From Marinobacterium jannaschii DSM 6295 (lineage in GTDB: Bacteria > Pseudomonadota > Gammaproteobacteria > Pseudomonadales > Balneatricaceae), in NCBI RefSeq assembly GCF_000620085.1, contig NZ_KK211064.1:124001-188000 (forward strand): a DNA stretch of 64,000 bases, written 5' to 3'. The translations under genes and the position numbers were made by a program. Every line of letters starts with the position of its first letter. Position 1 is the stretch's first letter. The notes beneath the pieces are model-generated. The model made no database searches, was not told where the DNA came from, and saw nothing but the letters and a program-made list of their open reading frames with translations. This document shows, piece after piece, positions 17,559 through 28,162 of the stretch.

Positions 17559-18968
17559 ATGCACTTAAACCGCCCGGCCTTTCTGCTGTCAAGCGGCCCC
17601 AGGGGGAGCGCCCTGCTTGGCGGACTGGCGCTGGTTTGCTGGCTGCTGGCCCATCCGGCCGCCGCCGCAGAGTACTGGCTGACGCCGGAGCAGGACCTGC
17701 AGCAGCAGCTCGACCGGGCGCAGAAAGGCGATCTGCTGCAACTGCGCCCCGGTATCTACCGGGGCAATTTTATTATCCGCCAGAGCCTGACTCTGCGCGG
17801 CAGTGACGGGGCGATTCTCGATGCTGCCGGCAGCGGCCACGGCCTGCAGGTGCTGGCCGCCGCTACTGTGGTCGAGCAGCTCTCCCTGCGTAACTGGGGC
17901 GATGACCTGACGGCGCAGGATGCCGGGATCTATATCGGTCCCAAGGCGCACGGCAGCCGCATCGAAGACAACCGCCTGCAGGGCGATGCCTTCGGTATCT
18001 GGGTCGATGCCACCCGCGATATGCTGATTAAAGGTAACCGCGTCGAAGGCAATCTGCAGATGCGCTCCACCGATCGCGGCAACGGTATCCACCTGTTTAA
18101 TGTCCGAGGTGCCCGGGTGGAGGATAATGAGGTCTGGGCCACCCGTGACGGTATCTATATTGATACCAGCAACAACAATGCCCTGCTGGGCAACTACCTG
18201 CACGACCTGCGTTACGGCGTGCACTATATGTATTCCTACCATAACCGGGTCGAGCGCAATCACACCCGCAATACCCGCACCGGTTATGCCCTGATGCAGT
18301 CGAAGTTTCTCACCGTGGTGAACAACCGCTCTGAGAACGATGCCAACTACGGCATCCTGATGAACTACATCACCTATTCGAAGATCCTCAACAACCAGGT
18401 CAGCGGCACCCAGAACAGCCGCAACCCGTTGATGCAGGCCGGGGTCAGCCGCATCAGCGGCTCCGAAGCCAAGGCGTTATTTATCTACAACTCGCTGTTT
18501 AACGAGATCCGTGGCAACCACTTCAGCGACAGTGACCTTGGCGTGCACCTGACCGCCGGATCGGAAGAGAATATCTTCAGCGGCAACGCCTTTATCAATA
18601 ACCGCGAGCAGGTGAAGTATGTCGCCAACCGCAAGCAGGACTGGTCCCACGAGGGCAGCGGCAACTACTGGAGCGACTACCTGGGCTGGGATATGGATGC
18701 CGATGGAATCGGCGATACCCGCTATGAGCCTACCGACGGCGTCGACCGCCTGCTGTGGAAATACCCGGTGGCGCGGGTACTGCTGAACAGTCCGGCGGTG
18801 GAGACCCTGCGCTGGGTACAGCGCCAGTTCCCGGTGCTGAAGGCGCCGGGGGTGGTCGACAGCCATCCGTTGATGAGTATGCCCGAGTTGCAACCCGATG
18901 AGACCCGCGCGGCACAGCAGAGCCAGCCTGCCACGCAGGAAGAAGGTAAAGACGATGAACATAGTTGA
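17559..18968 (+). CDS. nosD: NosD, periplasmic maturation protein for the CuZ site
   Basis: A 469-residue protein with a signal peptide (cleavage near AAAAE) and a right-handed beta-helix made of repeated short strands (for example LIKGNRVEGNL, ARVEDNEVWATRDGIYID, YGVHYMYSYHNRVERN), typical of NosD/CASH-domain proteins. It acts with the NosFY ABC transporter to deliver sulfur, and with NosL copper, for CuZ assembly in NosZ. GAGGAG lies nine bases before the ATG. The last 14 bases overlap nosF. Its C-terminal tail is charged and Gln-rich. Confidence 0.92.
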   Translation: MHLNRPAFLLSSGPRGSALLGGLALVCWLLAHPAAAAEYWLTPEQDLQQQLDRAQKGDLLQLRPGIYRGNFIIRQSLTLRGSDGAILDAAGSGHGLQVLAAATVVEQLSLRNWGDDLTAQDAGIYIGPKAHGSRIEDNRLQGDAFGIWVDATRDMLIKGNRVEGNLQMRSTDRGNGIHLFNVRGARVEDNEVWATRDGIYIDTSNNNALLGNYLHDLRYGVHYMYSYHNRVERNHTRNTRTGYALMQSKFLTVVNNRSENDANYGILMNYITYSKILNNQVSGTQNSRNPLMQAGVSRISGSEAKALFIYNSLFNEIRGNHFSDSDLGVHLTAGSEENIFSGNAFINNREQVKYVANRKQDWSHEGSGNYWSDYLGWDMDADGIGDTRYEPTDGVDRLLWKYPVARVLLNSPAVETLRWVQRQFPVLKAPGVVDSHPLMSMPELQPDETRAAQQSQPATQEEGKDDEHS

Positions 18969-19875
18969 ACTGGAACAGGTGCAGAAACGCTACCAGGGCG
19001 TCGATGCGCTGGCCGGCCTCGACCTGCAGCTGAAGCAGGGTGAGGTACTGGGGCTGTTTGGCCATAACGGTGCAGGCAAGACCACCACCATCAAGCTGAT
19101 CCTCGGCCTGATCCAGGCCAGTCGTGGTCAGGTGCGGGTATTTGGTGAAGACCCCTGCCAGTCGGCGGCGCGGCAGAAACGCCGCCAGCTGGGCTTTCTG
19201 CAGGAGAATGTCAGCTTCTACGAGCAGCTGACCGGGCTGGAGGTGCTGCGCTATTTCGCCCGTCTCAAAGGGGTGAAGGTATCTGAATGTCCGCGCCTGC
19301 TGCAACAGGTGGGGCTGGATAGCGCCGCCGGGCGGCGGGTGAAGACCTACTCCAAGGGGATGCGCCAGCGCCTCGGCCTGGCACAGGCGCTGCTGGGCGA
19401 GCCTAAGCTGCTGTTGCTGGATGAGCCCACCGTCGGGCTGGACCCGATCGCCACTCAGGACTTCTATCACCGTATCGCGCAGTTGAAAGAGCAGGGCTGT
19501 ACCGTGGTGCTCTGCTCCCATGTGCTGCCGGGGGTGGAGAAGTATATCGACCGCGCGCTGATCCTCGGTAAGGGCCATCTGCTGGCCGAAGGCAGTATCC
19601 CTGAGCTGCGTGCCCAGGCGGAGCTGCCGGTGACCCTCAACCTGCAGGGCGAAGGGCTGAGCCTGCCAGAGCCGCTGCAGGCGCGGGCCACAGCGCAGGG
19701 CAGCGGCGTGCAGCTGCAGGTACACCAACGTGACAAGATGGCGGTGATGCAGCAGCTGATGGGGCTGGAGGGCCTCACCGACCTGGAGTTGCACCTGCCT
19801 TCGCTGGAAGACCTCTATACCCACTTTATCGCCGGACAGGCGAAGGGCTCTGACGCGCTGGAGGCCACGCTATGA
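18955..19875 (+). CDS. nosF: NosF, ABC transporter ATPase
   Basis: A 306-residue ATP-binding subunit. Walker A GHNGAGKTTT at about residue 34, signature YSKGMRQRLGLAQAL at about 130, Walker B LLLLDEPTVGLDP at about 150, then a C-terminal accessory domain. The ATG at 18955 sits within the end of nosD with AAGG upstream, which is preferred over an upstream in-frame start that would overlap nosD by 71 bases. It works with NosY and NosD in the maturation of nitrous oxide reductase. Confidence 0.93.
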   Translation: MNIVELEQVQKRYQGVDALAGLDLQLKQGEVLGLFGHNGAGKTTTIKLILGLIQASRGQVRVFGEDPCQSAARQKRRQLGFLQENVSFYEQLTGLEVLRYFARLKGVKVSECPRLLQQVGLDSAAGRRVKTYSKGMRQRLGLAQALLGEPKLLLLDEPTVGLDPIATQDFYHRIAQLKEQGCTVVLCSHVLPGVEKYIDRALILGKGHLLAEGSIPELRAQAELPVTLNLQGEGLSLPEPLQARATAQGSGVQLQVHQRDKMAVMQQLMGLEGLTDLELHLPSLEDLYTHFIAGQAKGSDALEATL

Positions 19876-20699
19876 ACGCTATTCTCACTGTGGCCGCGAA
19901 AGAGTTTCGTGACGGCCTGCGCAACCGCTGGGTACTGGCGATCGCCCTGATCTTTGCCGTACTGGCCACCGGGCTGGCCTATTTCGGCGCTGCGGCGGCC
20001 GGGCAGATCGGCTTTACCTCGCTGTCGACCACCATCGTCAGCCTCGCCAGCCTGGCGGTGTTTATTATCCCACTGATCGCCCTGATGCTGGCCTATGACG
20101 GCCTGGTGGGTGAGGAGGAGAGCGGCACCCTGCTGCTGTTGCTGACCTACCCACTGGCGCGCTGGCAGCTGCTGCTGGGTAAGCTGATCGGCCACGGCTC
20201 CATCATGGCGTTCTCTACCCTGGTGGGGTTTGGCTCGGCGGCGGTGATTATCGCCACCTTTGCCGACAATATCGGCTGGCAGGATATGCTGCTGCCCTAC
20301 GGCCTGTTTATGCTCTCGGCGATCCTGCTGGGCTGGATCTTCGTCGCCATCGCCTATCTGATCAGCGCGCTGGTGGCGGAGAAGTCCAAGGCCGCCGGGC
20401 TGGCGCTGATCTGCTGGTTCCTGTTCGTGCTGGTATTCGACCTCGGCCTGCTCGGTCTGCTGGTGGGCACCCAGGGCGATGTCGATGCCGAACTGTTTCC
20501 CTACCTGTTGCTGCTTAACCCCACCGATATTTTCCGCCTGGTGAATATCAGCTACTTCGCCGACCAGCCGCTCAGCGGCCTGATGGCGGTGGCGCAGCAC
20601 GCCAGTCTGCAGACCGGCACTCTGCTGGCCGGACTGCTGGTGTGGCTGGCGTTGCCGGTGGGAGCCGCCCTGATGATCTTTAACCGGAGGAGCCTGTGA
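19872..20699 (+). CDS. nosY: NosY, ABC transporter permease
   Basis: A 275-residue integral membrane protein with about six hydrophobic segments (for example WVLAIALIFAVLATGLAYF near residue 18, and segments near 55, 105, 135, 175 and 245). EEESGTLLLLLTYPLAR is the amphipathic coupling region of ABC-2 type permeases. ATGA overlap with nosF indicates translational coupling. It forms the membrane half of the NosFY transporter, which hands a sulfur species to the periplasmic NosD. Confidence 0.92.
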   Translation: MNAILTVAAKEFRDGLRNRWVLAIALIFAVLATGLAYFGAAAAGQIGFTSLSTTIVSLASLAVFIIPLIALMLAYDGLVGEEESGTLLLLLTYPLARWQLLLGKLIGHGSIMAFSTLVGFGSAAVIIATFADNIGWQDMLLPYGLFMLSAILLGWIFVAIAYLISALVAEKSKAAGLALICWFLFVLVFDLGLLGLLVGTQGDVDAELFPYLLLLNPTDIFRLVNISYFADQPLSGLMAVAQHASLQTGTLLAGLLVWLALPVGAALMIFNRRSL

Positions 20700-21274
20700 T
20701 GACATTGAATAACGACAATGAGCTGTCGGGCTTGTTTGCCCACAAGCGTCAGCTGCGGCTGGCCCAGGCCCTGTTGCTGGTGCTGCTGGTCGGACTGGGA
20801 CTGTTGCTGTCCGGTTGCGGCAAGGAGGATGAACGGCAGAAGATCGCCCAGCAGGCGATGGCACTGGAGAGCGGTGAGGAGTGTCACCTCTGCGGCATGA
20901 TTATCGGCAACTTCCCCGGACCCAAGGGCCAGCTCTATGAACGCGGCCTGCAAGGCAGCATGAAGTTCTGCTCCACCCGGGATATGTTCGCCTACGCCCT
21001 CGACCCGGAGCACCAGCACAATATCCAGTCGGTATTTGTCCATGATATGGCAAAGAACCCCTGGGATACGCCGGATGAGGAGACCTATATCGATGCCCGC
21101 GAGGCGTTCTTTGTGGTTGGCTCCTCCAGAAAAGGCGCGATGGGGCCGACCCTCGCCAGCTTCAGCCAGCAGGCCGATGCCGAAGCCTTTGCCCGCGAAT
21201 TTGGCGGTAAGATCCAGCGCTTCGACCAGATCGACCTGGCGCAGCTATCTAACCTCAGCCATGCCGGGCACTGA
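20699..21274 (+). CDS. nosL: NosL, copper chaperone lipoprotein
   Basis: A 191-residue lipoprotein. After a charged N-terminus and a hydrophobic stretch comes the lipobox LLSGC (Cys about 39). The mature part has CHLCGMIIGNFPGPKGQ, the conserved Cys-Met metal-binding motif of NosL/MerB-like proteins that carry Cu(I) to NosZ. The ATG at 20699 overlaps the nosY stop by one base, and GGAGGAG precedes it; a GTG one codon earlier is also possible. It is the last gene of the operon (no nosX follows) and is followed by a strong terminator. Confidence 0.92.
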   Translation: MTLNNDNELSGLFAHKRQLRLAQALLLVLLVGLGLLLSGCGKEDERQKIAQQAMALESGEECHLCGMIIGNFPGPKGQLYERGLQGSMKFCSTRDMFAYALDPEHQHNIQSVFVHDMAKNPWDTPDEETYIDAREAFFVVGSSRKGAMGPTLASFSQQADAEAFAREFGGKIQRFDQIDLAQLSNLSHAGH

Positions 21275-21344
21275 GCGTGCGGTGCAATGCTGAAGCGGTT
21301 TTACCCGCCAACTCCTTTGCCGCAATCGATTAACTTCAAGCACC

Positions 21345-21390
21345 CCCTGATCACACGCCGGGCAACTGGCGTGTGATCAGGGTGTTTTTT
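21345..21390 (+). terminator. Rho-independent terminator of the nos operon
   Basis: A perfect 15-bp stem CCCTGATCACACGCC / GGCGTGTGATCAGGG with an eight-base loop, followed by TG and six T. It lies about 70 bases after the nosL stop codon. Confidence 0.93.
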
Positions 21391-21417
21391 GTCGCCCGGC
21401 GTTGCTTTGGCGTCCAA

Positions 21418-21454
21418 TGGCAGCGCGTTTAAATTTCGCGTCGCCTTAGTGAAA
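21418..21454 (+). promoter_or_regulatory. ArgR-like direct-repeat site before the glutamate dehydrogenase gene
   Basis: Two half-sites of the P. aeruginosa ArgR form (TGTCGC-N8-AA) at 21-base spacing: TGGCAG-N8-AA at 21418 and CGTCGC-N8-AA at 21439. A GATAAT lies 48 bases after the start of the second half-site, the same distance as AATAAT in the ast promoter. In P. aeruginosa gdhB is arginine-inducible through ArgR. Confidence 0.55.
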
Positions 21455-21609
21455 TTCCCCGCCTGTTGCTTGTTCTGCCCTTCACTGATAATGCCTGTAT
21501 AGAAGTTTCCTCAGGCCTACCCGGCCTGAACCGGCTGTTTTGCCGGCCCTTACAAGGGGCCTGCCAGCAGCCCACCCCACATTCTTTTTGCAGCAGATCA
21601 GAAGGTGCT

Positions 21610-24600
21610 ATGAACACACTGACGCATAACAACAAAAACAGTATCGAACAGGTCGGCGCCCTGCTTACTGAGCGCCTGCCGAAGGTTGAATCCGGTTCCC
21701 TGCAGCAGCTGGCGCAGGCATTCCTGGGTAACCCGACCGCACAACTCCCGAAAGATGCCGAAGATCAGTACGGTGCGCTGTTATGCGTCTGGGATCTGCT
21801 GCAACAACGCCAGAGCGGTGAAGTACTGGTGCGGGTCTATAACACCGACCCCCAGCAACACCGCTGGCACAGCAACCACAGTATCGTTGAGGTACTGCTG
21901 GACGACATGAACTTTATTACCGCCTCGGTCACCAACGAGCTGGCCCGTGCCGGTATCCGCATCCACCAGATCAGCCATCCGGTGCTGAACGTCGAGCGTG
22001 ACGCTGCGGGTCAGCTGCTGGCACTGCACGAGAAAGTCTCCGAAAAGACCGCTGCCGAAGCCTGCCTGCGTCTGGAGATTGATCGCCAGCAGGAGAAGGC
22101 AGAGCTGACCGCCGTTGAAGCAGAGCTGAAGCGAGTACTGACTGATGTCCGTTCCGCGGTACAGGATCAGCTGCGGATGCGTGAGCGCCTGGGCGACGCG
22201 GCCGAGTGGCTGGAGCAACAGTCAGAAGCGGAGAACGCCGCTTTCCTGCGCTGGCTGGCCGAAGATAATTTCCTGCTGCTGGGCTACCGCTACTACGACC
22301 TGAAAGAGAACAACGACGGTTGCTGTGACCTGATCTACCAGCCGGGCAGCGGCCTGGGCAACTTTGCCGAGCCGGTCAGCGATGACCAGGCACTGATCCG
22401 CCTCAATGCCGAGCAGAGCCGTCTGGCGCGCCAGTGCGAGTCACTGGTGCTGACCAAGTCCACCAGCCGCACCACGGTGCAGCGTGATGCCCACCTCGAC
22501 TATGTCGGCGTGAAGCAGGTGATCGATGGCCGCGTGCGCGGCGAATGGCGTTTCTTCGGTCTCTACAGCGCCCGTGCCTACGATACCCCGGCCGACCAGG
22601 TGCCGCTGCTGCGCCGCAAGATCCAGCGTATGCTGGATAAGCTTGACCTGCCCGAGGGCAGCTACAGCGATAAGGAGCTGCGCGAAGTGCTGCAGCAGTA
22701 TCCGCGTGATGAGATGCTGCAGACCAGCGATGAAGTACTGGAGCAGACCGCGCTGGGGATGCTGGCCAGTATCGAACGCCGCAGCCTGGCGGTGTTCCTG
22801 CGTCCCGACCACCACGACCGCTTTATCAAGGTGCTGCTGCTGATCCCGCGTGACCAGTTCAACACCGCGGTACGCCAGAAGATCCGCCAGATCCTGCTGC
22901 AGGAGTTCGACGGCCACAGCGCCGAGTTTGGCGTGCGCCTGTCGGAAAAGCCGCTGATGATGCTGCAGTTCACCATCCACTGCCACAAGGCCAACGAGAA
23001 GCGCCTCGACGTGGCGCGCCTCACTGACCGCATCAAGCTGGCGATGACCTCCTGGCAGGAGCGTCTGCACCAGTCCCTGCTGCAGCGCCTGCCGGAAGCC
23101 GAGGCCAATCGCCTGTTCCGCCGCTTCTCCGAGCGCCTGCCGGCGGCCTATCGCGACGACACCCTGCCGGGCCGTGCGGTCAGCGACCTGCTGCGCCTGG
23201 GCGAGCTGACGGCCGCCGAGCCGATGCAGAGCTACCTCTACCAGACCGTCGAGACCCGTGACGAAGTGCATTTCCGCGTCCTCGGCCTGGGCGGCACTAT
23301 GGCGCTGTCCGATGTGCTGCCGATCCTGGAGCAGATGGGCGTGCGCGTGCTCAGCGCCACCCCGTACCAGCTGGCCGACAGCGGTGAAGATAACCTCTGG
23401 TTGCTGGACTTCCGCCTCGAGGTGGCTCAGGGGCTGGATATGGAGAACAGCAGCCTGCGCAGCCAGTTCCAGCAGAGCTTCCGCCACGCCTATGCCGGAC
23501 GGATCGAGAACGACGGCTTTAACCGTCTGGTGATCTCCGCCGGTCTGAGCTGGCAGCAGGTCATTATGCTGCGTGCCTTGTGTAAGTACTTACTGCAGCT
23601 GAGTGTGCCATTCTCCCAACACTATATGGAACAGACCCTGGTCAACAACAGCGCCATTACCGCGCAACTGGTGAAACTGTTCGAGCAGCGTTTCGACCCG
23701 GCCAAAGCCGCGGCGCGCGACAGCCATTGCGCCGAACTGGTAAGCCAGATCGAAGCCGCGCTGGACAAGGTCGATAACCTGGATGAAGACCGTATCCTGC
23801 GTCACTATCTGGCGATCCTGCAGGCGACGCTGCGCACCAACTTCTATCAGGTGGATAAGGACTACGTCTCCTTCAAGATCAACACCTCGGCGATCGAGTT
23901 TGCCCCTGAGCCGCGTCCGGCGTTCGAGATCTTCGTCTACGCGCCTTACGTGGAAGGTGTCCACCTGCGTGCCGGTAAGGTCGCCCGTGGTGGCCTGCGC
24001 TGGTCCGACCGCCGTGAAGACTTCCGTACCGAGGTACTGGGTCTGGTGAAGGCGCAGATGGTGAAAAACGCGGTGATCGTGCCGGTCGGTGCCAAAGGCG
24101 GTTTCGTACCGAAACAACTGCCTCAGGGCGACCGCGAGGCGATGCTGGCTGAGGGTATCCGCTGCTACAAGACCTTTATTCGTGGCCTGCTGGATATCAC
24201 CGATAACCGTCGCGGCGACGAGATCGTGCCGCCACAGAATGTGGTACGTCACGACGAGGACGATCCTTACCTGGTAGTCGCCGCCGACAAGGGCACCGCG
24301 ACCTTCTCCGATATCGCCAACGGCATCTCTGAAGAGTACGGCTTCTGGCTCGGCGATGCTTTCGCCTCCGGCGGCAGCAACGGCTACGACCACAAGGGCA
24401 TGGGCATCACTGCCCGCGGTGCCTGGGAATCGGTCAAGCGCCTGTTCAACGAACAGAATATCGACTGCCAGAACCAGGACTTCAGCGTGGTCGGCGTCGG
24501 CGATATGGCCGGTGACGTGTTCGGTAATGGCATGCTGCTGTCGAAGCATATCCGCCTGGTCGCGGCCTTCAACCATATGCATATCTTTATCGACCCGACT

Positions 24601-26376
24601 CCGGACGCGGCCAGCAGCTGGGAGGAGCGTAACCGCCTCTTCAACCTGCCGCGCTCCAGCTGGGAAGATTACGACAGCGGTCTGATCTCCGAAGGCGGCG
24701 GTATCTACTCCCGCAGCGCCAAGTCGATCACCCTCGGCAGCCAGGCCTGTGCCGCGCTGGGGCTGGAAAAGAACCGCATGACGCCGAACGAGCTGATCAA
24801 CGCGATCCTCAAGGCGCCGGTCGACCTGCTCTGGAACGGCGGTATCGGTACCTACGTTAAGGCCAGCGATGAGAGCCACGCCGAAGTCGGCGATCGCGCC
24901 AACGAAGCGGTACGCATCGATGCCCCTGAACTGCGCGCCAAAGTGGTGGGCGAGGGCGGGAACCTGGGACTGACCCAGCGTGCCCGGATCGAGATCGCCC
25001 GTAACGGCGGCCTGATCAACAGCGATGCCATCGACAACGCCGGTGGGGTGGACTGCTCCGACCATGAGGTTAACCTCAAGATCCTGCTGGGCCGTCAGGT
25101 CGAGAATCAGGATATGACCGAGAAGCAGCGTAACCAGCTGCTGGAAAGCATGACCGATGAGGTCTCTGCGCTGGTGCTGAAGCACAACTACCAGCAGAGC
25201 CAGATCCTCAGCCTCTGCGCCACCCAGGCTGCCGAGCTGATCAACGACCATCGTCGCCTGATCCAGGGCCTGGAGCAGGCCGGTCGCCTCAACCGCGAAC
25301 TGGAATACCTGCCGGATGACGAGCAACTGGAGCAGCTGGCCCGTGACGGCCAGGGCATGAGCCGCCCGGAGATCGCCGTGCTGATGGCCTACAGCAAGCT
25401 GTGGCTGTTCGACCAGCTGATCGAAGCCGGTGTCGGTGAGGATGCTGACCTGGCGGCCGAGCTGCCGGCCTATTTCCCGAGCGCAATCCGTGAGAACATG
25501 GCCGAGCAGTTGCAGCAGCATCCGCTGCGCAGCGAACTGATCGCCACCCATATCACCAACCTGTCGCTGAATCGCATGGGCTCCACCTTTATCAGCTACC
25601 TGCAGGCCGAAACCCGCTGCAGCGCGCTGGATGCGGTACGTGCCTTCTTCGCCGCCAGCCGTATTATGGGCATCCCGGCGATCTGGGCGCAGCTGGAAGC
25701 ACTGGAAGGCCAGATCGATGACAGCCTGTTCCGGGCCCAGCTGATGCGGATTCAGGAGTTGCTGGAAGAGGTCTGTGTCTGGTTGTTGCGTCGCAACGCC
25801 GCGCCGCTGTCGATCAGCACGCTGGAACAGCAGTTCAGCGGTGCGATTGCCGATATCGCCCGACAGCTGCCAACCCTGCTGGGCGCTGCTGATGCCGACG
25901 CCCTGCAGCGCAAGACCGCGACCCTGGTCAGCCAGGAGATTCCGGCCGAGCTGGCCGAGCCGCTGGCAGCGCTGGATTACCTCTACTACGGCCTGGATAT
26001 TGTCCAGCTGGCCGGCGAGAGTCAGGCGGTCAGCGAAGCCGCTGCGGCCTACTTCGGCCTGAAGCAGGCACTGAACCTCAACAGCCTGCAGCAGCTGGTG
26101 AGCCAGCTGCCGGATGACGACCTGTGGAGCCGTAAGGCACGTGCCACCCTGCGCAACGAACTGGATGCCCTCACCGCCCAGGTCAGCGCCGACCTGCTGG
26201 CCCGCACCGATGCCGCATTGCCGGTGTCCGAGCGTCTGGCACTGTGGCAGGGCAGCTACGCCCAGTCGCTGCAGCAGTTCCGCCTGACGCTGGATGAGAT
26301 CGCGCTGCAGAGCGCACCAAACCTGGCGATGATGTCGGTGGCAGTGCGCGAACTGAACAACCTGAACGCAGCTTAA
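21610..26376 (+). CDS. gdhB: NAD-specific glutamate dehydrogenase, 180-kDa type
   Basis: A 1588-residue protein, the usual length of the large NAD-GDH of Pseudomonas and Streptomyces. The N-terminal half is the regulatory region with ACT-like segments. The catalytic core begins at about residue 785 (GKVARGGLRWSDRREDFRTE, then KAQMVKNAVIVPVGAKGGFV with active-site lysines), and the dinucleotide fold is near 960 (VVGVGDMAGDVFGNGML). It deaminates glutamate to 2-oxoglutarate and ammonia. With the aru/ast pathway, which yields glutamate, it forms the last step of arginine use as carbon source. The ATG at 21610 has GAAGG upstream. Upstream ArgR-like sites suggest arginine induction. Confidence 0.94.
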   Translation: MNTLTHNNKNSIEQVGALLTERLPKVESGSLQQLAQAFLGNPTAQLPKDAEDQYGALLCVWDLLQQRQSGEVLVRVYNTDPQQHRWHSNHSIVEVLLDDMNFITASVTNELARAGIRIHQISHPVLNVERDAAGQLLALHEKVSEKTAAEACLRLEIDRQQEKAELTAVEAELKRVLTDVRSAVQDQLRMRERLGDAAEWLEQQSEAENAAFLRWLAEDNFLLLGYRYYDLKENNDGCCDLIYQPGSGLGNFAEPVSDDQALIRLNAEQSRLARQCESLVLTKSTSRTTVQRDAHLDYVGVKQVIDGRVRGEWRFFGLYSARAYDTPADQVPLLRRKIQRMLDKLDLPEGSYSDKELREVLQQYPRDEMLQTSDEVLEQTALGMLASIERRSLAVFLRPDHHDRFIKVLLLIPRDQFNTAVRQKIRQILLQEFDGHSAEFGVRLSEKPLMMLQFTIHCHKANEKRLDVARLTDRIKLAMTSWQERLHQSLLQRLPEAEANRLFRRFSERLPAAYRDDTLPGRAVSDLLRLGELTAAEPMQSYLYQTVETRDEVHFRVLGLGGTMALSDVLPILEQMGVRVLSATPYQLADSGEDNLWLLDFRLEVAQGLDMENSSLRSQFQQSFRHAYAGRIENDGFNRLVISAGLSWQQVIMLRALCKYLLQLSVPFSQHYMEQTLVNNSAITAQLVKLFEQRFDPAKAAARDSHCAELVSQIEAALDKVDNLDEDRILRHYLAILQATLRTNFYQVDKDYVSFKINTSAIEFAPEPRPAFEIFVYAPYVEGVHLRAGKVARGGLRWSDRREDFRTEVLGLVKAQMVKNAVIVPVGAKGGFVPKQLPQGDREAMLAEGIRCYKTFIRGLLDITDNRRGDEIVPPQNVVRHDEDDPYLVVAADKGTATFSDIANGISEEYGFWLGDAFASGGSNGYDHKGMGITARGAWESVKRLFNEQNIDCQNQDFSVVGVGDMAGDVFGNGMLLSKHIRLVAAFNHMHIFIDPTPDAASSWEERNRLFNLPRSSWEDYDSGLISEGGGIYSRSAKSITLGSQACAALGLEKNRMTPNELINAILKAPVDLLWNGGIGTYVKASDESHAEVGDRANEAVRIDAPELRAKVVGEGGNLGLTQRARIEIARNGGLINSDAIDNAGGVDCSDHEVNLKILLGRQVENQDMTEKQRNQLLESMTDEVSALVLKHNYQQSQILSLCATQAAELINDHRRLIQGLEQAGRLNRELEYLPDDEQLEQLARDGQGMSRPEIAVLMAYSKLWLFDQLIEAGVGEDADLAAELPAYFPSAIRENMAEQLQQHPLRSELIATHITNLSLNRMGSTFISYLQAETRCSALDAVRAFFAASRIMGIPAIWAQLEALEGQIDDSLFRAQLMRIQELLEEVCVWLLRRNAAPLSISTLEQQFSGAIADIARQLPTLLGAADADALQRKTATLVSQEIPAELAEPLAALDYLYYGLDIVQLAGESQAVSEAAAAYFGLKQALNLNSLQQLVSQLPDDDLWSRKARATLRNELDALTAQVSADLLARTDAALPVSERLALWQGSYAQSLQQFRLTLDEIALQSAPNLAMMSVAVRELNNLNAA

Positions 26377-26443
26377 AAAAATTATATGGGGGGGTAAATA
26401 TTACTTGTTTGCCCGCCCCTTAACGAACGCCTAATGTGGATAG

Positions 26444-27745
<1,302 letters not shown>

Positions 27746-27760
27746 GCTTCTTCGCCACTT

Positions 27761-27793
27761 TAAAGGGTCAGGGCTCGGCTCCCTGACCCTTTA
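27761..27793 (+). terminator. Hairpin terminator after aruC
   Basis: A perfect 13-bp stem (TAAAGGGTCAGGG / CCCTGACCCTTTA) with a seven-base loop, 15 bases after the stop codon. The T-run is short and inside the stem, so termination may be imperfect. Confidence 0.65.
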
Positions 27794-27957
27794 GCTCCCC
27801 GCGCGGGGGCGGGTACCCTTTTCCCGCTCCCGCCACTCAAATACCCTGTCTATTAAGCTTCTTAACATTCGATTCATTTCATTCAAGATTAGCTGGAAGA
27901 GCCTTTTTTTCTTGTACGGTATATAAGCTATAAAATTTTGTAGTGATTCTGTAAGCA

Positions 27958-27984
27958 ATAAAAAAGGCGGGTTACCCCGCCGTT
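27958..27984 (-). terminator. Minus-strand terminator of the 41-residue peptide gene
   Basis: GGCGGG-TTAC-CCCGCC; on the minus strand the stem is followed by six T and ATTG. It begins about eight bases after the stop codon of the small ORF at 27990-28115, which is good evidence that this ORF is expressed. Confidence 0.8.
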
Positions 27985-27989
27985 AATAT

Positions 27990-28115
27990 TTAATCGAACC
28001 AATCAAGCTTACTTAGCCAATCAGCGATCGTAGGAATTAGCTTATCCTCTACAAAAATCGCTAGTTGAATCGCTCGAGCTATTGCAAAGGTAAACCGTAA
28101 AAATTTACTTCTCAT
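27990..28115 (-). CDS. 41-residue hydrophobic/amphipathic peptide, candidate SOS-type small protein
   Basis: ATG at 28115 with AAAGGA at 28122-28127, seven bases upstream, 41 codons, TAA, then a strong terminator. The product starts MRSKFLRFTFAIARAIQ, continues LAIFVEDKLIPTIADW and ends LSKLDWFD: a basic start, a long hydrophobic helix with periodic polar residues, and an acidic aromatic tail. That profile suits a small membrane-associated peptide such as TisB, but I see no clear homology and do not name it. About 50 bases upstream is a CTGT-N8-ACAG box that overlaps an extended -10 candidate (TGGTATCGA), and a small-RNA-like unit is divergent from it. Function unknown; a type I toxin is one testable idea. 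Confidence 0.55.
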   Translation of the reverse strand: MRSKFLRFTFAIARAIQLAIFVEDKLIPTIADWLSKLDWFD

Positions 28116-28162
28116 AAAAGTCCTTTGTGTAGGTTGGTACCAAACCGGCCCACACTCGATAC

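Larger units (their letters stand above)
21275..21609. other. Terminator and promoter region between nosL and gdhB
   Basis: 335 bases. It holds the nos terminator (21345-21390), the ArgR-like direct repeat (21418-21454) and a possible -10 (GATAAT, 21487-21492). The rest is a leader of about 110 bases without another clear signal. An in-frame upstream start for the dehydrogenase at 21466 was not accepted, because it would use up this leader and adds residues not typical of the family. Confidence 0.6.

Noticed and set aside
21466-21609. Upstream extension of the glutamate dehydrogenase to 21466
   Set aside because: It would add 48 unusual Cys/Pro-rich residues and cover the promoter; the ATG at 21610 has a ribosome site and gives the usual family length.
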